Assembly: GCA_044235645.1 (NCBI GenBank)
Contig: JBIIHQ010000001.1
Location: 331,418 to 395,417 of the forward strand
From: OMIW01 sp044235645
GTDB taxonomy: Bacteria; Bdellovibrionota_C; UBA2361; OMIW01
Direction of reading: 5' to 3'
DNA length: 64,000 nucleotides
The position numbers were made by a program, and so were the translations under genes. Below the pieces are notes generated by a model. That model had not been told where the DNA came from, did no database searches, and saw only the letters and a list, made by a program, of their open reading frames with translations. Below are positions 61,958 through 64,000 of this stretch, piece after piece. Within the stretch, counting starts at the first letter, position 1. Each line of letters starts with the position of its first letter.

Positions 61958-62931
61958 ACGAACTCATCATCTCGGATGATACTGAGGGCTCTCTCATCGA
62001 GCTTGCCCGTCTTAGCGCGCAAGGAGGAACCATCGGAAGGAATCCTGAGGCGGCGATCTCGATCGATAGCGAGGCTGTATCTTTCGAACATGCGGTCATC
62101 TCTTTCATGGGGGGGAGGTGGTTTTTTAAGGATGTAGGCAGCACCAATCGGAGCTGGCTCAATGGGATCGAAGTCTTGCCGGAGCATTGGAGGATAATCC
62201 GGTCTGGGGATTTTATTCAGGTGGGTGATCGGATTTTGTACCTACAGGAGGCTGAGTCGCCGATAGATCCGCCTTCGAATGCGCGGTCGCTTATAGTGCT
62301 TCGAGAGGGAGAGTTTTTGGGCGAGGCTCCCATCTCCTCAGAGGGGCCAGTGCTTCGTGTGGGAGGGCTTCAAGGCGATGTAGAACTCTCTCGCAACAGG
62401 AGTTCTCGGCCAGTGCTCGTGTTTGATTCGAAGAATGGGGAGCTCGTTGTTAAAAGCGAAGCCGGACTTCTCGTCGGTTTGAAAAATGGCTCGGAGGTAC
62501 TTTTGCCGGTTAGTTTGCGAGACCGGGATGAGGTCACCATCGAAGATTATCAGATTCTTGTCAATGATCCATCGGAGGATGGAGCTGGCCGCATCCAAGA
62601 CGGTAGCTCAGATCGACTTCGTGATGACGGGGGTTGGCAAGATCGAAGTATGGACCGTGCGAGATTCGGGCGGTCTTTAGTCGGCAAATCGCAAGGGGAG
62701 GATTTCGACCGTTCATCTGATGGGAGTGTAGACCTCGGAGAGCGATATTGGGGTACCCGTGGTGGGGGTGAGGGCCGACCACTCGCCCAAGACTCGATGG
62801 CATTTTTGCCACCACCTCCGCCGCTACCCCCGACCTTTCTTGAAACAACACAGGGGCGGTTGATATTGTTCTCCTTTGTTACTTTGCTGGTTGGTTTAAT
62901 TTCGGTGGGTTTCCTTCTCGTTTCTCGATAA
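61951..62931 (+). CDS. FHA-domain protein with C-terminal membrane helix
   Basis: The forkhead-associated domain at about residues 20-95 has the full phospho-threonine-binding pattern: GGTIGRNPEAAISI (Gly-Arg), SFEHAVISF (Ser-x-x-His) and STNRSWLNGIEV (Asn-Gly). A possible second, degenerate FHA-like domain follows to about 200. Then comes a charged linker, a Pro stretch (PPPPPLPPT) and one membrane helix at the very end (ILFSFVTLLVGLISVGFLLVS). AGGGGAAG precedes the ATG, which overlaps the stop of the broken upstream frame. It probably binds proteins phosphorylated by a Ser/Thr kinase such as that encoded at 57929. Confidence 0.92.
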   Translation: MVNELIISDDTEGSLIELARLSAQGGTIGRNPEAAISIDSEAVSFEHAVISFMGGRWFFKDVGSTNRSWLNGIEVLPEHWRIIRSGDFIQVGDRILYLQEAESPIDPPSNARSLIVLREGEFLGEAPISSEGPVLRVGGLQGDVELSRNRSSRPVLVFDSKNGELVVKSEAGLLVGLKNGSEVLLPVSLRDRDEVTIEDYQILVNDPSEDGAGRIQDGSSDRLRDDGGWQDRSMDRARFGRSLVGKSQGEDFDRSSDGSVDLGERYWGTRGGGEGRPLAQDSMAFLPPPPPLPPTFLETTQGRLILFSFVTLLVGLISVGFLLVSR

Positions 62932-62999
62932 GGGGGAAGGAGGCACTCCCACTCCACGCTACCTCCAGTCTTTTATGCTTGGTCGTGCGTTAACTTCGA

Positions 63000-63764
63000 A
63001 TGAGGGGCTCTGGGCAGGTGGATGAGTTTTTAAATAGCTACCATCTCTATCGGTGGGGCAATGTTACGCTTGGATCGTCCATTCCTCTTTTTGCCCCTGT
63101 TCAGACTGAGCTGATCAGCTGTCTGGACGGAGAAGCGGACGGTGTTTCTGGCAGTCTCGCGGGGCGCGCTCCGGTGAGGCATGCGACAATTTCTGAATTT
63201 GGTCCAGTCGTGATCAAAGGATACGTGCGAGGTGGGTTGTTGAGATTTGCTCGATCTCCAATCCATATGCGATGGGGGAGAACTCGGTGTGAGCGAGAGT
63301 TCGACGTGCTGCAGAAGGTTCGTCAGTTAGGCATCGCGGCCCCTGAGCCACTTGCATTCGCGTGGCGGGGGGGGGGGCGGTGGTACCGAGCGTGGCTTTT
63401 TACGAGATTGATCGAAGGGACAAGGACGTTGGCAGACATCAGTCGGGCTGATGAGAATCGGGCGCGTGTTCTCGCGGAAAGACTGGCTCCTATCGTTGAG
63501 TTACTGATTCTCAAGGGAGTTTTTCATGTCGATCTTCACCCTGGAAATGTCGTTGTCGATGAGGATGACAAAATCTATCTTGTAGATTTTGACAAGGCTC
63601 GCATCGTTACCGGTCGAGAGCATGAGCAGCTTGCGGAGCGGTATCTTTGTCGTTGGCGGCGTGCGGTCATTAAGCATAACCTGTCGGAGGTGCTCACCGA
63701 GGTCTTGTGTTCATCTCTGCGACGACGAGATCTCCTTCGATCGAGCGTTCGGGGGCATCTCTGA
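63000..63764 (+). CDS. Kdo/WaaP-type lipopolysaccharide kinase
   Basis: A 254-residue kinase-fold protein. The catalytic loop is VFHVDLHPGNVVVDED and the metal site IYLVDFDKARIV, the pattern of Kdo kinase (KdkA) and WaaP. Upstream parts GPVVIKGYVRGGLLR and ERFDVLQ-like CEREFDVLQKVRQLGIAAPEPLAFA are also family-like. It should phosphorylate a core sugar (Kdo or heptose) of LPS at the cytosolic face. A heptosyltransferase gene starts at its stop codon, supporting an LPS-core role. Confidence 0.88.
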   Translation: MRGSGQVDEFLNSYHLYRWGNVTLGSSIPLFAPVQTELISCLDGEADGVSGSLAGRAPVRHATISEFGPVVIKGYVRGGLLRFARSPIHMRWGRTRCEREFDVLQKVRQLGIAAPEPLAFAWRGGGRWYRAWLFTRLIEGTRTLADISRADENRARVLAERLAPIVELLILKGVFHVDLHPGNVVVDEDDKIYLVDFDKARIVTGREHEQLAERYLCRWRRAVIKHNLSEVLTEVLCSSLRRRDLLRSSVRGHL

Positions 63765-64000
63765 TGGTTACCGAAGCTATCGAGCCTGGGCAGGTAAATA
63801 AGATTCTTATCGTTCTCCTCGGAGCTCTCGGCGATGTTGCTCGTGCGACGACGATTGTACCACCTCTCCGAAGGAGATTTCCTGGAGCGACAATCTCGTG
63901 GCTTGTTGAGACGAAGAGTGCACCCTTCGTTCGGCTTAACGAGCGGGTCGATACCGTTTATGAGTTTGTTCGGCAACGGTGGTGGAGTGCGGGGGGGCTT
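63764..64000 (+). CDS. GT9-type heptosyltransferase, N-terminal part (partial)
   Basis: Only the first 79 codons are inside the window. ATG 63764 overlaps the stop of the kinase gene by one base (TGATG). The sequence NKILIVLLGALGDVARATTIVPPLRRRFPGATISWLVE is the standard start of the ADP-heptose:LPS heptosyltransferase (WaaC/WaaF/GT9) family. It would add heptose to the LPS inner core at the inner membrane. The rest is beyond the window edge, so completeness cannot be judged. Confidence 0.9.
   Translation, partial: MVTEAIEPGQVNKILIVLLGALGDVARATTIVPPLRRRFPGATISWLVETKSAPFVRLNERVDTVYEFVRQRWWSAGGL

Overview
The window is a chromosomal segment of a Gram-negative, rod-shaped bacterium. The rod shape is suggested by an MreB homologue and a division cluster (murC-murB-ftsQ-ftsA-ftsZ). 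An outer membrane with LPS is suggested by a Kdo/WaaP-type sugar kinase followed by a heptosyltransferase, and by a tripartite RND metal efflux system. Gene content (membrane pyrophosphatase, Ser/Thr kinase plus FHA protein, NAD-dependent ligase, PolB-exo2-type nuclease) fits a deep-branching proteobacterial or delta-like lineage, but I cannot name the taxon from sequence alone. No rRNA, CRISPR array, intact insertion sequence, integrase or phage structural gene is visible.

Layout. 1-1308: the 3' end of dnaE and a 57-residue membrane peptide. 1804-15570: a minus-strand island of eight genes built around NAD+ metabolism. In transcription order these are an N-terminally extended PRPP synthetase, a double Lrp-like regulator, a 1027-residue multidomain protein of unknown function, nicotinate phosphoribosyltransferase (pncB), NAD synthetase (nadE), nicotinamidase (pncA), a fusion of a NUDT9/TRPM2-like ADP-ribose pyrophosphatase with NadD, and a 663-residue APH-fold kinase-like protein. 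15867-20068: ABC-F ATPase, a hypothetical protein, an ElaA-like acetyltransferase and a sugar-nucleotide epimerase. 20112-26026: metal efflux RND/adaptor/outer-membrane-factor operon. 26081-30149: acetyltransferase, unknown protein, PlsC-like acyltransferase, 3-hydroxyacyl-CoA dehydrogenase. 30367-33837: MreB and a PhoB/PhoR-type two-component system. 34109-36393: orphan ATP-grasp enzyme and a methyltransferase. 36601-43189: murC, murB, ftsQ, ftsA, ftsZ. 43307-47067: three glycosyltransferases. 47138-55642: ligA, queG, a predicted 3'-5' exonuclease, purK, purE, tRNA-Ala(CGC), membrane pyrophosphatase. 56002-64000: typA, a Ser/Thr kinase, a membrane-anchored coiled-coil protein, a broken gene, an FHA protein, a Kdo-kinase-like protein and the start of a heptosyltransferase.

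The most interesting part is the NAD island. Its enzymes form a closed circuit. When NAD+ is hydrolysed (by TIR, SIR2, ADP-ribosyl-cyclase or toxin NADases) it yields nicotinamide and ADP-ribose. PncA, PncB, NadD and NadE turn nicotinamide back into NAD+. The NUDT9-like domain cuts ADP-ribose into AMP and ribose 5-phosphate, and Prs converts that ribose 5-phosphate into the PRPP that PncB needs. Both halves of broken NAD+ are therefore recycled by one cluster, which also carries its own candidate regulator, operator-like repeats and two large uncharacterised proteins. The logic resembles phage NAD+ reconstitution pathways but uses the deamidating route and a fused ADPR hydrolase. The link to NAD-depleting defence or toxins is inference; a house-keeping salvage operon is the alternative.

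Other points worth checking are an FtsZ with a leucine in the near-invariant GGGTGTG motif, a broken gene between a coiled-coil membrane protein and an FHA protein, a perfect 11-bp hairpin leader near 17.95 kb, and a REP-like inverted repeat after ligA.
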